This document shows positions 51,463-60,655 of a DNA stretch of 64,000 nt, one piece after another. Source of the DNA: an uncultured Bacteroidales bacterium (GTDB taxonomy: Bacteria; Bacteroidota; Bacteroidia; Bacteroidales; Paludibacteraceae). Position 1 is the first letter of the stretch. Each line of letters starts with the position of its first letter. The notes beneath the pieces were generated by a model. It worked only from the letters and a program-made list of their open reading frames with translations. It ran no database searches and was not told the DNA's origin. The stretch covers positions 186,001-250,000 of the forward strand of contig CACZCR010000003.1 in NCBI GenBank assembly GCA_902779705.1. The letters run 5' to 3'. Position numbers and translations under genes: made by a program.

Positions 51463-51894
51463 ATGTATTCAGATCCTAAAGATTGTTTATATTGCCAAAA
51501 CAATGATACGCTTCATTCGTTGATGATTCCTATCGCGCGCCTACGCGTGTCGCGCGCGTTCCTATTTAAGGAACAAACGTATAAAGGACGTTGTCTTGTT
51601 GCTTACAACGAGCATGTCAACGATCTCAACGAACTCTCCGATGAGCAGCGCAACCTCTTTATGGCCGATGTGGCTGATGTCACTCGCGCTATGCAACGAC
51701 TCTTCCAACCGGAGAAAATCAACTATGGGGCATACTCCGACAAACTCAGCCACCTTCATTTTCATCTCGCTCCTAAGTATGTGGACGGGCCGGACTATGG
51801 AGGCACCTTCCGCATGAATCCGGGAGAGGTGTATCTCTCAGACGAGGAGTACGCACAAATGGTAGAAGCATTACGCCAAGAGTTGCAAAAATAA
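51463..51894 (+). CDS. HIT family protein (histidine-triad nucleotide hydrolase-like)
   Basis: The 143-residue protein has the histidine triad SHLHFHLAPK and the upstream strand GRCLVAYNEHVNDLNELSDE typical of HIT proteins, which hydrolyse nucleoside-phosphate adducts. A CLYCQN at residues 8-12 with no partner Cys pair may be a remnant zinc site. Substrate unknown. It lies between plsC and holB. Confidence 0.92.
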   Translation: MYSDPKDCLYCQNNDTLHSLMIPIARLRVSRAFLFKEQTYKGRCLVAYNEHVNDLNELSDEQRNLFMADVADVTRAMQRLFQPEKINYGAYSDKLSHLHFHLAPKYVDGPDYGGTFRMNPGEVYLSDEEYAQMVEALRQELQK

Positions 51895-51900
51895 TTAGCT

Positions 51901-53055
51901 GTGCAGTTTAAGCAGATCATAGGACAATCGGTTGTCAAACAGCAACTTATCCAGTCTATTCAGGACGGGCGCATTCCACATGCCCAACTTCTGACCGGAC
52001 CTAAAGGAGTAGGTAAGTTGCAATTGGCTGTTGCTTATGCGCAGTATCTCAATTGTCCGAACCGAACATCGGAAGATGCTTGCGGACAATGCCCTACCTG
52101 TATCCAGTATCAAAACCTGCAGCACCCAGATTTGCATTTTGCTTTCCCTATTGTTAAGTCCGACAAGGGGGATGTATGTGACGATTTTGTAGCTACTTTC
52201 CGAGACCTAATCTTAGAAAAAGGCTACTTTGATATCGACGATTGGTACGATGCACTGGGTGCTTCCAACAAACAGGGAATGATCTATGAGAAAGAGAGTT
52301 CCGAGATCCTGCGCAAACTGAGCCTTAAGTCCTTTGGCAACGGCTACAAATGTATGATCATTTGGCAGCCCGAGAAGATGAATATTACGTGTGCCAACAA
52401 GCTGCTCAAACTGCTGGAAGAGCCGCCCGAGAAGACCGTCTTTCTGCTTGTCTCCGAACAGCCGGAACTACTCTTACCTACGATTCTATCGCGTGTTCAG
52501 CAGATACAAGTGCCGCGTCTTAGCGAACAAGAGATAGCCCAAGCACTCGTTGACCGAGGCATAGATCCACAAGCGGCTACCGACTATGCACATATAGCTA
52601 ACGGCAGCTATCTGGCAGCACTCAAACTGGCCGAATCCAAAGAGCAGTCACGGCAATATCTTGACGCTTTCATCGCTCTTATGCGCGATGCTTATACCGT
52701 GGGAGTGCTACGCGATCCACAGAAGAAATTTGAGTCACTTCAGCGCTTGCGCAAATGGAGCCAGGAGATGGCGGACAGCAAGATGGGACGCGAAAAACAA
52801 AAAAACTTCCTCCAGTATGTACAAGCGCAAGTACGCGAGAACTATATCTATAATCTGCAACTACCGCAGCTCAACTACCAGACCGAACAGGAACGGACGT
52901 TCTCTGAGCGATTTGCCCCCTTTATTCACAGTGGTAATGTAGAGGCTATCATGGAGCAGTTGCAAGTAGCCGAACAACAAATACATCAGAACGGCAATGC
53001 CAAAATGATATTCTTTGACCTCTGCCTGCAGATGATAGTACTGATTAAGAAATAA
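51901..53055 (+). CDS. holB: DNA polymerase III subunit delta'-like clamp-loader protein
   Basis: The 384-residue AAA+ protein starts at a GTG (51901) 6 nt after the HIT gene. It shows QIIGQSVVKQQLIQSI, HAQLLTGPKGVGKLQLA, a zinc-binding set Cys52, Cys61, Cys64, Cys67, and LLKLLEEPPEKTVFLLVSE followed by ILSRVQQIQVPRL. Delta' is the rigid stator of the clamp loader. The P-loop GPKGVGKL lacks the usual Thr/Ser after Lys, in keeping with a non-hydrolysing delta'. Confidence 0.93.
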   Translation: MQFKQIIGQSVVKQQLIQSIQDGRIPHAQLLTGPKGVGKLQLAVAYAQYLNCPNRTSEDACGQCPTCIQYQNLQHPDLHFAFPIVKSDKGDVCDDFVATFRDLILEKGYFDIDDWYDALGASNKQGMIYEKESSEILRKLSLKSFGNGYKCMIIWQPEKMNITCANKLLKLLEEPPEKTVFLLVSEQPELLLPTILSRVQQIQVPRLSEQEIAQALVDRGIDPQAATDYAHIANGSYLAALKLAESKEQSRQYLDAFIALMRDAYTVGVLRDPQKKFESLQRLRKWSQEMADSKMGREKQKNFLQYVQAQVRENYIYNLQLPQLNYQTEQERTFSERFAPFIHSGNVEAIMEQLQVAEQQIHQNGNAKMIFFDLCLQMIVLIKK

Positions 53056-53072
53056 CTGATAACATCGAATAT

Positions 53073-54197
53073 ATGAATGATAAATTTACATTAGGTAATG
53101 ACGCTTGTGAGTTTCCCGAACTCGGTTGCAGACGCAATTCAGCACATATGCTGCCGGTTACTGACTGGTTGTGCGACATTCCGGAGAACACGCGTATTAC
53201 CGATCTCATAGAAGTCCAGTTCAAAAACACCCGTAAGGGCTATTACCATAATAGCGAGCACCTTCCTTTGGAGAAAGGGGCTGTGGTGGTTGTAGAAGCT
53301 AATCCCGGTTACGACATCGGCGAAGTGTCTCTGACAGGCGAACTGGTGCGCCTCCAGATGAAGAAGTATCATATCGATGCTGATCGTTATGAGGTGCGTA
53401 ATGTCAAACGTTTTGCTACCGAGCACGATCTCGATAAGGCGCGCGAGGCACACGCACGTGAACAAGAGACCATGATCAAAGCACGCCAACTGGCCAAATC
53501 GTTGGGTCTGGAAATGAAGATTGGAGATGTCGAATATCAGGGTGATGGCACCAAAGCCATCTTCTACTATATTGCCGATGGACGCGTTGATTTCCGCCAA
53601 CTCATCAAGGTCTATGCCGAGACGTTCCGTATCCGTGTGGAGATGAAACAGATCGGCGCGCGTCAAGAAGCCGGACGTATAGGTGGTACAGGCCCTTGTG
53701 GACGCGAGCTGTGCTGCTCGACTTGGCTCACCAATTTCTCTTCAGTCGGTACAGGCGCCGCACGATTGCAAAACATCTCACCCAACCTCCAGAAACTGGC
53801 CGGGCAATGCGCCAAACTTAAGTGCTGTCTCAACTACGAGGTACCGGTTTATGAGGAAGCACAGAAACGCATCCCCAACCGTAATATCCCGTTGGAAACG
53901 ATGGATGCTGTTTATTATCAGTTCTCGGCCGATCCTTTGGCAGAGCAGGTAACCTATTCGACTGACCAACATGCTCCCGTCAATCTGCAAACTATTTCGG
54001 CAGCGCGCGCTTGGGAGATTATCGAGGCCAACAAACGCGGAGACAAACCCATCGACCTTCAAGTCAAATCCAATAGTCATCAAGAGGAACTGGGCTATCA
54101 CAATGTCGTGGGACAGGATGATGTTACCCGATTTGATCGAAAAAAACATAACTCACACCGTCGTAATGACCGCCGTCGCAATGAAAACAAAAATTAG
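53073..54197 (+). CDS. ricT: PSP1-domain protein RicT (YaaT-like)
   Basis: The 374-residue protein contains the PSP1 domain (RLQMKKYHIDADRYEVRNVK), RVDFRQLIKVYAETFRIRVEMKQIGARQEA and the Cys-rich signature GPCGRELCCSTWL ... CAKLKCCLNYE, matching RicT of the Fe-S-containing Ric complex known from Bacillus, where it affects RNA processing. In Bacteroidota it regularly sits between holB and gldH, as here. The last 30 residues are basic and low-complexity (KKHNSHRRNDRRRNENKN). Confidence 0.93.
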   Translation: MNDKFTLGNDACEFPELGCRRNSAHMLPVTDWLCDIPENTRITDLIEVQFKNTRKGYYHNSEHLPLEKGAVVVVEANPGYDIGEVSLTGELVRLQMKKYHIDADRYEVRNVKRFATEHDLDKAREAHAREQETMIKARQLAKSLGLEMKIGDVEYQGDGTKAIFYYIADGRVDFRQLIKVYAETFRIRVEMKQIGARQEAGRIGGTGPCGRELCCSTWLTNFSSVGTGAARLQNISPNLQKLAGQCAKLKCCLNYEVPVYEEAQKRIPNRNIPLETMDAVYYQFSADPLAEQVTYSTDQHAPVNLQTISAARAWEIIEANKRGDKPIDLQVKSNSHQEELGYHNVVGQDDVTRFDRKKHNSHRRNDRRRNENKN

Positions 54198-54648
54198 TCT
54201 TATACTCTTGCTTTCGGCCGTGCTCCTTTCCTGCACGTCGAATACCGTCTATAGCGAGTTTCAGTCGGTCTCATCCCAAGGATGGAATCGGGATAGTGTA
54301 TGTGCTTTCACGTTCCATATATCCGATACCACACCGGTCTACCAAATGCGCTTGTATGTGCGTCACCGTGAGACTTACCCTTATCAGAATATATGGCTAT
54401 TTGTGACGGATTCATCGCTACAAACGATGCCTAATGACACCCTGCTTTTCTACCTGGCCAATGACCGAGGAGAGTGGCTTGGACAAGGCAAGAATGGTAT
54501 TGTTGAGATGCCGATGTTATACCAAGAGAATAGACAATTTGCCGATACCGGCGATTATACCGTCTTAGTACAACAAGCTATGCGAGATACCTTCCTGCAA
54601 GGTGTTGAGAATATAGGTTTCGAACTACTGCAGTATGGGAAAGAATAA
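54181..54648 (+). CDS. gldH: Gliding motility lipoprotein GldH
   Basis: The 155-residue protein has a lipoprotein signal (MKTKISLILLLSAVLLSC, Cys18), then VYSEFQSVSSQGWNRDSVCAFTF, YVRHRETYPYQNIWLFV and DTLLFYLANDRGEWLGQG, the recognised GldH pattern. GldH is needed for gliding in Flavobacterium and is linked to the type IX secretion set, though its mechanism is not known. ATG 54181 is chosen for the signal peptide; it overlaps ricT by 17 nt. trmB overlaps its end by 14 nt. Confidence 0.92.
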   Translation: MKTKISLILLLSAVLLSCTSNTVYSEFQSVSSQGWNRDSVCAFTFHISDTTPVYQMRLYVRHRETYPYQNIWLFVTDSSLQTMPNDTLLFYLANDRGEWLGQGKNGIVEMPMLYQENRQFADTGDYTVLVQQAMRDTFLQGVENIGFELLQYGKE

Positions 54649-55396
54649 ACTCAAAAAGTTTGCTGAAATGGAGACATTCTCCAATGTCTTCCAATGCGGC
54701 GCGCGCGAATTTCTGCCGGACAATCCTGTGTCCCAGATGGCAGGACATTGGCGTGAAAACTATTTTCATAACACCCATCCGATCATTCTGGAGTTGGGCT
54801 GCGGCCGCGGCGAATATACCGTCGGCTTGGCACGACGTTACCCTGATTGCAATTTCATCGGTATAGACATCAAAGGCGCACGTATGTGGGCGGGCGCCAA
54901 AGAGGCGGAACTTGACCATATGACCAATGTGGCCTTTTTGCGCACCAATATCGAACTGCTGCCCCATTTCTTTGCGGCCGATGAAATCGACCAAATCTGG
55001 ATCACTTTCTGCGACCCGCAGATGAAGAAAGCAACCAAACGACTGACCTCTACGTGGTTTATGCAGCGCTACCAGCAGATCGTCAAACCAAACGGCACAA
55101 TCCACCTCAAGACGGATAGCCCCTTCCTCTACACGTATACCCGCGAGATGCTACGGATCAACCACTACCCCGTCTTGGCAGATACAGACGATCTCTATGC
55201 CCACACCTCCGATCCGTTGTTGGTAGACGCAGCTGCCCTGCAGACCCATTATGAGAAACAGTGGTTAGACCGAGGACTGACCATCAAGTATCTGGAGTGG
55301 CAACTCCAACACAAGTCAGAGTGGGAAGAACCAACTATCGAAATAGAAAAAGATACCTACCGTTCCTACGGCAGAAACTATAATGTCACACAATAA
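54635..55396 (+). CDS. trmB: tRNA (guanine-N7-)-methyltransferase TrmB
   Basis: TrmB forms m7G46 in tRNA. The 253-residue protein has the SAM motif ILELGCGRGEYTVGLA, IGIDIKGARMWAGAKEA, and ITFCDPQMKKATKRLTS in place of the common FPDPWPKKRHxKRR, a known Bacteroidota variation, plus HLKTDSPFLYTYT. It is 20-30 residues longer than E. coli TrmB at the C terminus. Confidence 0.94.
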   Translation: MGKNKLKKFAEMETFSNVFQCGAREFLPDNPVSQMAGHWRENYFHNTHPIILELGCGRGEYTVGLARRYPDCNFIGIDIKGARMWAGAKEAELDHMTNVAFLRTNIELLPHFFAADEIDQIWITFCDPQMKKATKRLTSTWFMQRYQQIVKPNGTIHLKTDSPFLYTYTREMLRINHYPVLADTDDLYAHTSDPLLVDAAALQTHYEKQWLDRGLTIKYLEWQLQHKSEWEEPTIEIEKDTYRSYGRNYNVTQ

Positions 55397-55407
55397 ATAC
55401 ACTAGAC

Positions 55408-56271
55408 ATGAGTCACATGAACGAAGATAGCAATATCCCTATTCTTGATTGTCCTTATGGCGATTATATGATAGGTGATGCCAGCGGCAAACTGATGAAC
55501 GAGTACGGCCGCTTCCCCTGTAAAATCAATTGTGGTGTCTACGCGCTGCTCGTGCGTGGAACAGCTACCGCTACAGTCAATATCACCGACTATTCGTTCA
55601 AGCAGAACGATGTTCTCATCTTTGAGCCCGGTAGTTTCCTCTTTATCCATGATTGCTCGGAGGATGCACTCGTCTATTGGATAGTGTTTGGTAGTAGTTT
55701 TCTGGAGAAACATACATTCAACAATCGAATGTCTCTCTCTACCATACCTATCAAGTCGCCTAAGCTTAGCCTCTCTCAGGGACAGGCGGATGTCTTGTGC
55801 AGTATGTACGACACGCTCATCAAGGCGCTCAATGCCAAACCTACTATGCTCAATTCGGAGAAGATGACCCACATCTTCTACCTCCTGCAGAGCAGTTATG
55901 CTACCTATATTCGTGCCCAAGAGGATGTCGTTATGCGCCCCGTGGATCGCAAGACGGAAATATACCACGAGTACTGCCAGCTGGTGGTCAAACATTACCA
56001 GGAGTGGCACCATGTCAACCAGTACGCTCAAGCGATGCGTATCACCCTCCCGCACTTGTGCTCTACCGTCAAACAAGTCAGTGACCGTACAGCAGGCGAG
56101 ATCATCAACGATGCCATTCTGACTGATGCCAAGGCACAACTCAAGATCAGTAACCTCCAAATCAAAGAGATCGCTATGTCTCTTGGATTTGATAACATAG
56201 CTTTTTTTAACAGGTTCTTCAAGTCGCATGTAGGTGTAACACCTAAAACGTACCGAACAACCTCTATTTAA
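55408..56271 (+). CDS. AraC-family transcriptional regulator
   Basis: The 287-residue protein has an N-terminal cupin-like sensing domain (ALLVRGTATATVNITDYSFKQNDVLIFEPGSF, about 45-90) and a C-terminal AraC double helix-turn-helix (about 190-285), with the second motif IKEIAMSLGFDNIAFFNRFFKSHVGVTPKTYR close to consensus. Ligand and targets are unknown. It lies 11 nt after trmB and directly before the TPP riboswitch, so the thiamine receptor gene could be read from the same transcript. Confidence 0.93.
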   Translation: MSHMNEDSNIPILDCPYGDYMIGDASGKLMNEYGRFPCKINCGVYALLVRGTATATVNITDYSFKQNDVLIFEPGSFLFIHDCSEDALVYWIVFGSSFLEKHTFNNRMSLSTIPIKSPKLSLSQGQADVLCSMYDTLIKALNAKPTMLNSEKMTHIFYLLQSSYATYIRAQEDVVMRPVDRKTEIYHEYCQLVVKHYQEWHHVNQYAQAMRITLPHLCSTVKQVSDRTAGEIINDAILTDAKAQLKISNLQIKEIAMSLGFDNIAFFNRFFKSHVGVTPKTYRTTSI

Positions 56272-56286
56272 TAACACACGTTCAGA

Positions 56287-56359
56287 TTCATTCGGGGTGC
56301 CTATATGCTGAGAACATACCCGTCGAACCTGAGCAGATAATGCTGCTAAGGAAAATGAA
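56287..56359 (+). promoter_or_regulatory. TPP riboswitch (THI box) with start codon in P1
   Basis: CGGGGTGCC, GCTGAGA, ACCCGTCGAACCTGA and GCTAAGGAAAA occur in the order and spacing of the thiamine pyrophosphate aptamer. P1 can form between TTCATT (56287-56292) and AATGAA (56354-56359), which contains the ATG (56355) of the receptor gene. Ligand binding would thus hide the start codon, giving translational repression when TPP is plentiful; no expression platform terminator is present. Confidence 0.93.
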
Positions 56360-58616
56360 ACAAACAACTTGTCAGGCTATTATTGCCTTCTTTGTCTTGG
56401 CTGTTGCCCAAGCAATCACACCTGTTCGCGCCGAAGACAGTATTCGTCACCGCGACTTGGAACAAATCACCGTCACGGCGCCTATCCTTCACCAGATTAC
56501 GCTCTCCGGCACACAAGTGGAGGCCGAACAGCTCAACGTTCAAAACACCGGTCAAAACCTCCCTTACCTGCTTTCTACCGTACCCGGTCTGCAGGTCACT
56601 TCAGACGATGGACTCGGGGTAGGCTACACCTATTTCCGTGTGCGTGGAACGGACCACACACGCATCAATATGACGGTCAACCAAGTGCCCCTCAATGATG
56701 GTGAGAGCCAAACCGTTTTCTGGGTCAATATGACCGATATGGCCAGTTCTGTACAGTCGGTTGATATCCAGCGTGGTGTAGGAGCTTCGACCATCGGGTC
56801 GGCTTCGTTTGGCGCATCGCTCAATATGACCACAGGCGACATAGACTCCACTTCTCACCTCTCTTTGTCGTTTAACGGCGGTATGTATAACACCTTCCGT
56901 GAGATGGTCAGTGGACACCTCGCCTTGCCTAACAATTGGCACCTCAATGCCCGTTTCTCCAAGGTCAACTCTGACGGTTTTCTCTATCGTACCAACTCCG
57001 ACCTGCTCAGCTACTATGGCGACCTCGGTTGGTACGGCAAGCGTACACAAGTAGTGGCTCGCTTCTTTGGTGGCAAAGAGAAAACAGGTATGGGTTGGGA
57101 TGGTGTCAGCTACGATGTGGCTTATGGCAAGAACGGTGCCGACAGACGCTATAATCCTGCCGGTGAATATACGGTTCCGGCAGCAGATGGATCAGACTCT
57201 ATAGTCTATTATCCCAACCAGACCGACAACTACCAACAGCAACATGCCCAATTGGCCATCAACCACCTCTTTACGCCCCATTGGTCACTCAATGCCACGC
57301 TCCATTATACGCACGGCAACGGCTATTATGAGCAGTATAAAAAGAAGAAGTTCGCTTATTGGGGCATTGAGGGTAGCGGCAAGACCTATGGTCTCTATCA
57401 AAAATGGCTTGACAACCATTGTGCAGGAGCCATCCTCTCTGCGCGCTATATAGGTTATGGTGTGGATATCCAGTTCGGAGCTGCAGCCAATGACTATATC
57501 GGCTCCCACTGGGGCATTCTCGATTATACGGCCAAAGAGCCGACGATGCCTCTTCCTGTGCACTATGAGTACTACCGCAACCAAGCCAACAAACTGGATG
57601 CCAACGGCTATGCCAAGTGTAACTGGAATATCATCAATCGACACCATGAGCGGCTCACCCTGTACGGAGATCTGCAATATCGCTACGTACGCTATCAGCG
57701 TGACGGTATCAATGACGAGAACCTCGAGGATCTGCCTTTGTTGGTTCATTACCATTTCTTTAATCCCAAAGCCGGCCTCACCTATATCAATGCCGGTCAT
57801 CAACTCTCGGCTTCGTTCGGCATGAGCAACCGCGAGCCCAGTCGTAACAACTATAAGGAGAACGTCACTTACGATGCCGCTACAGCAACGTGGAACAACT
57901 TGCCCAAGCCGGAGACCCTCTATGACTACGAACTCGGCTACCAATACACCCACTCGCGCTTCAATATCGGCCTCAATCTCTATTTTATGGACTATGACAA
58001 CCAGCTTGTCCTAACCGGCGAATACAACGATGTAGGCGCGATGAAGACCACCAACGTCAAGGACTCTTACCGTGCCGGTGTCGAACTGACCGCAGCTGTA
58101 CGTATCACCGATTGGTTCCGTTGGAGTGGTAACCTGGTGCTCAGCCGCAACCGCATCCTCAACTACAAGCAGTATATTGACCTCTATGACAACCAGGACA
58201 ACTGGAACTGGGTGGGACAGGATAGCATTGTAGGCAACACCACAATCGCTTTCTCGCCATCCGTGACGGCGATGTCGCTCTTTGAGTTTGATTACCGCGG
58301 TTTCTACGCTTCGGTCCAGACCAATGTCACCGGACGCCAGTATCTGGACAACACCCAGGATGTACATGCGATGCTCAAACCCTATACGACCACCAATCTG
58401 CATCTCCACTATCAGCTGCCGATCAACGATTGGTGTGGCGACAAAAAAGGCGTACCTCAGATACGCCTAATGTGTCAGATCAACAACCTCTTTAATGAGA
58501 AATATGCCAGCAACGGAGGTGCGGAAGCCAGTCGTTTTGAGGATGCCAGTCGATGTGCATGGTACTATGCCCAAGCAGGCATCAATGTGCATGCAGGCTT
58601 TCAGATCGATTTCTGA
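56355..58616 (+). CDS. TonB-dependent outer-membrane receptor for thiamine (predicted)
   Basis: The 753-residue protein has a signal peptide (to about residue 26, PVRAED), a plug domain (about 45-160; ITVTAPI, LPYLLSTVPGLQVTSDDGLG, FRVRGTDHTRINMTVNQVPLND, DIQRGVGASTIGSASFGASLN) and a 22-strand-type barrel ending in AGFQIDF. The TPP riboswitch shows that it imports thiamine or a precursor; a receptor under the same control (OMthi) is known in Bacteroides thetaiotaomicron. There is no SusD partner. The upstream in-frame ATG at 56340 lies inside the aptamer and is rejected. Its stop abuts that of trmD. Confidence 0.93.
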   Translation: MKQTTCQAIIAFFVLAVAQAITPVRAEDSIRHRDLEQITVTAPILHQITLSGTQVEAEQLNVQNTGQNLPYLLSTVPGLQVTSDDGLGVGYTYFRVRGTDHTRINMTVNQVPLNDGESQTVFWVNMTDMASSVQSVDIQRGVGASTIGSASFGASLNMTTGDIDSTSHLSLSFNGGMYNTFREMVSGHLALPNNWHLNARFSKVNSDGFLYRTNSDLLSYYGDLGWYGKRTQVVARFFGGKEKTGMGWDGVSYDVAYGKNGADRRYNPAGEYTVPAADGSDSIVYYPNQTDNYQQQHAQLAINHLFTPHWSLNATLHYTHGNGYYEQYKKKKFAYWGIEGSGKTYGLYQKWLDNHCAGAILSARYIGYGVDIQFGAAANDYIGSHWGILDYTAKEPTMPLPVHYEYYRNQANKLDANGYAKCNWNIINRHHERLTLYGDLQYRYVRYQRDGINDENLEDLPLLVHYHFFNPKAGLTYINAGHQLSASFGMSNREPSRNNYKENVTYDAATATWNNLPKPETLYDYELGYQYTHSRFNIGLNLYFMDYDNQLVLTGEYNDVGAMKTTNVKDSYRAGVELTAAVRITDWFRWSGNLVLSRNRILNYKQYIDLYDNQDNWNWVGQDSIVGNTTIAFSPSVTAMSLFEFDYRGFYASVQTNVTGRQYLDNTQDVHAMLKPYTTTNLHLHYQLPINDWCGDKKGVPQIRLMCQINNLFNEKYASNGGAEASRFEDASRCAWYYAQAGINVHAGFQIDF

Positions 58617-59294
58617 TCACTCTTCCAGCAGGTCCGGGCGCCGCTCTTGGGTGTGGCGCAGGGCTTGCTCGTAGAGCCACTCTTCTACCTTGGCCTGATG
58701 GCCTGATAATAGTATATCCGGCACTTTCCAGCCCTTGTATTCGGCCGGGCGGGTGTATACGCCCGCTTCTAACAGACCGTCCTGAAACGAGTCGTTCAAG
58801 GCACTCTCTACATCGCCCAGCGCACCCGGCAACAGTCGTACGATAGCGTCCGTCATCATGGCCGCTGGCATCTCACCGCCGGTCAGCACAAAATCGCCGA
58901 TCGTGTACTCTTTGGTGATCAAATGGTCGCGTACACGCTGATCAACGCCCTTGTAGTGTCCGCACAGGATGATGATATTCTCCTTGAGCGACAAGCTGTT
59001 GGCCTCTTTTTGCGTAAAACGCTCGCCGTCCGGCGCTGTGAAGATGATCTCGTCATAGTGACGCTCTGAGGTCAGGTGGCTGATCAAGCGATCAATAGGC
59101 TCTATCTGTAGCACCATCCCCGCACCAAAGCCGAACGCGTAGTCGTCTATCTTGCGGTGCTTGTCCAGAGTCCAGTCGCGTAGATTGTGCACATAAATCT
59201 CACAGAGCCCTTTCTCTTTGGCTCGTTTGATGATAGAGTGGTTCAAAGGCGACTCCAACAATTCCGGACACGCTGATATAATATCTATTCGCAT
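58617..59294 (-). CDS. trmD: tRNA (guanine37-N1)-methyltransferase TrmD
   Basis: TrmD makes m1G37 and prevents +1 frameshifting. The 225-residue SPOUT enzyme shows [39 protein letters not shown], and the SAM-knot motifs [12 protein letters not shown] and [25 protein letters not shown]. It is last in the operon from 63858 and is preceded, 6 nt before its ATG, by a heptamer array that fills the gap to yidD. Confidence 0.97.
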   Translation of the reverse strand: MRIDIISACPELLESPLNHSIIKRAKEKGLCEIYVHNLRDWTLDKHRKIDDYAFGFGAGMVLQIEPIDRLISHLTSERHYDEIIFTAPDGERFTQKEANSLSLKENIIILCGHYKGVDQRVRDHLITKEYTIGDFVLTGGEMPAAMMTDAIVRLLPGALGDVESALNDSFQDGLLEAGVYTRPAEYKGWKVPDILLSGHQAKVEEWLYEQALRHTQERRPDLLEE

Positions 59295-59299
59295 TATCG

Positions 59300-59327
59300 A
59301 ATTTCAAATTTCAAATTTCAAATTCCC
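59300..59327 (-). repeat. Heptamer array between yidD and trmD (AATTTCA x3 + AATTCCC)
   Basis: Three perfect and one degenerate 7-bp unit occupy the whole gap: they begin 1 nt after the yidD stop and end 5 nt before the trmD start. Confidence 0.88.
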
Positions 59328-59328
59328 G

Positions 59329-59559
59329 TTAGGGCACAGGATCATATCCGCTTCCGCCCCATGGGTTGCATCTTAGTATTCGTTTCACTCCCAGCCATCC
59401 GCCTTTCAAAATCCCGTACTTGAGTACGGCTTCCACCATGTATTGACTGCACGTGGGTGTGAACCGGCACGATGGAGGGGTCAACGGCGATATACATGCG
59501 CGGTAGAAGTATACCGGCAGCAGAAACGTCTTGCGTGCTATCAGTTTCCAGTCTTTCAT
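59329..59559 (-). CDS. yidD: Membrane protein insertion efficiency factor YidD
   Basis: The 76-residue protein matches YidD: an amphipathic start ([20 protein letters not shown]), the Cys motif [16 protein letters not shown] and the end [14 protein letters not shown]. It assists YidC in membrane insertion. It overlaps rnpA by 4 nt, the usual partner. Confidence 0.96.
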   Translation of the reverse strand: MKDWKLIARKTFLLPVYFYRACISPLTPPSCRFTPTCSQYMVEAVLKYGILKGGWLGVKRILRCNPWGGSGYDPVP

Positions 59560-59909
59560 TCTTTCACCCTTTCGCTGTTCATCTTTTTGATAGCTTTACA
59601 TACCGCTTTCTCCACGACGGCGTAGGGCAGCTCTTCTTTGTCCATATAGTTGAGCGCCAGCAACCAGTTGCCCTCCAGCTCGTGCTGATGCAACCTGTAG
59701 GCTTCACGCATCAATCGGCGTAAGCGGTTGCGCTTATAGGCGCGCTTGAACAACGATTTGGGTGCCCAAACCAGCACTTCGGTCGCTTCGTCACTGGGTA
59801 GATACGTCACGCGTAGTGGCCAACTGACAAAGCGCTTACCTTGGCGGTAGAAAGCGTCTATGCGCATTTTGCCGCACAACTTGCCGGATTTGGGAAACGA
59901 ATAGTCCAT
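59556..59909 (-). CDS. rnpA: Ribonuclease P protein component
   Basis: The 117-residue basic protein has [36 protein letters not shown], the RNR motif that binds RNase P RNA, and assists 5' maturation of tRNAs. rpmH, the usual upstream neighbour, is missing; instead hemD overlaps its start by one base. Confidence 0.95.
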   Translation of the reverse strand: MDYSFPKSGKLCGKMRIDAFYRQGKRFVSWPLRVTYLPSDEATEVLVWAPKSLFKRAYKRNRLRRLMREAYRLHQHELEGNWLLALNYMDKEELPYAVVEKAVCKAIKKMNSERVKE

Positions 59910-60655
59910 TACTCCTGTTCTTGCTCTTCCAGATAGGCCTGGATAGAAGCTGTCAACGACTGGTATTTCTCGTTCGGAACACGTATATCAACGCGGTATC
60001 CGGCTTCCTCCAAAGCCTGTACTGTACCTGCACCAAAAGCTGCTATCACACAGTCTCCCTGCTTCCAGTTGGGGAAGTTCTCCAGTATCGACTTAACACC
60101 CGAGGGTGTGAACAAAGCAATCATGTCATATTCAAACGGATCTTTGTCGTTCCATTTGGTTGAAACGGTACGGTACATGATAGCCGGTTGCACCTTGATG
60201 TTGTTCTCGGCAAACATGTTCAACTGATCGTCGTTGTGTATGTCTGACAACACCATCAGGTACTTCTCCTGCGGACGGCGATACATAGCCGGCAACAGGT
60301 CCTCAAAGCGATTGTGCTCTGAGAAGAACACCTTTCGCTTGCGGTACTGAATATACTTCTGCAGGTAGTTGCCTACGGTCTCCGAGATACAGTAGTAGTG
60401 CATTGAATCCGGCACATTAACGCGCAACTCTTCGCACAAACGGAAATAGTGCTCAATACCCAAACGCGAGTTCAAGATCACAGCCGTATAATCCAGCGGA
60501 TTGATATGCTGTGTACGGAATTCTTTGGCCGACAACCCCTCTACGTGAATCAGTTGACGGAAGTCAAACTCTACACCAAAGCGGGCTGTCATATCCACGT
60601 ACGGATTGCGTTCCGTAGCCGGCTTGGGTTGAGAAATGAGAATCTTTTTTATCAT
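59909..60655 (-). CDS. hemD: Uroporphyrinogen-III synthase family protein
   Basis: The 248-residue protein begins MIKKILISQPKPATERNPYV and has DYTAVILNSRLGIEHYFRLC, YYCISETVGNYLQKYIQYRK and IALFTPSGVKSILENFPNWKQGDCVIAAFGAGTVQALEEAGYRV, the two-lobed HemD fold with its conserved S/T-P-SG-V and G-x-x-T motifs. HemD cyclises hydroxymethylbilane. Bacteroidota proteins of this type next to DUF4271 are diverged, so the enzymatic role is probable, not sure. ATG 60655 (ATGA overlap with the previous stop) is chosen over the longer frame from 60841. Confidence 0.85.
   Translation of the reverse strand: MIKKILISQPKPATERNPYVDMTARFGVEFDFRQLIHVEGLSAKEFRTQHINPLDYTAVILNSRLGIEHYFRLCEELRVNVPDSMHYYCISETVGNYLQKYIQYRKRKVFFSEHNRFEDLLPAMYRRPQEKYLMVLSDIHNDDQLNMFAENNIKVQPAIMYRTVSTKWNDKDPFEYDMIALFTPSGVKSILENFPNWKQGDCVIAAFGAGTVQALEEAGYRVDIRVPNEKYQSLTASIQAYLEEQEQE

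Noticed and set aside
56340..56354. Upstream ATG for the thiamine receptor
   Set aside because: It is inside the conserved 3' part of the TPP aptamer and would put five extra residues before a good signal peptide.
59440..59460. CACGTG in yidD as a second parS
   Set aside because: Only the central six bases match; flanks do not.
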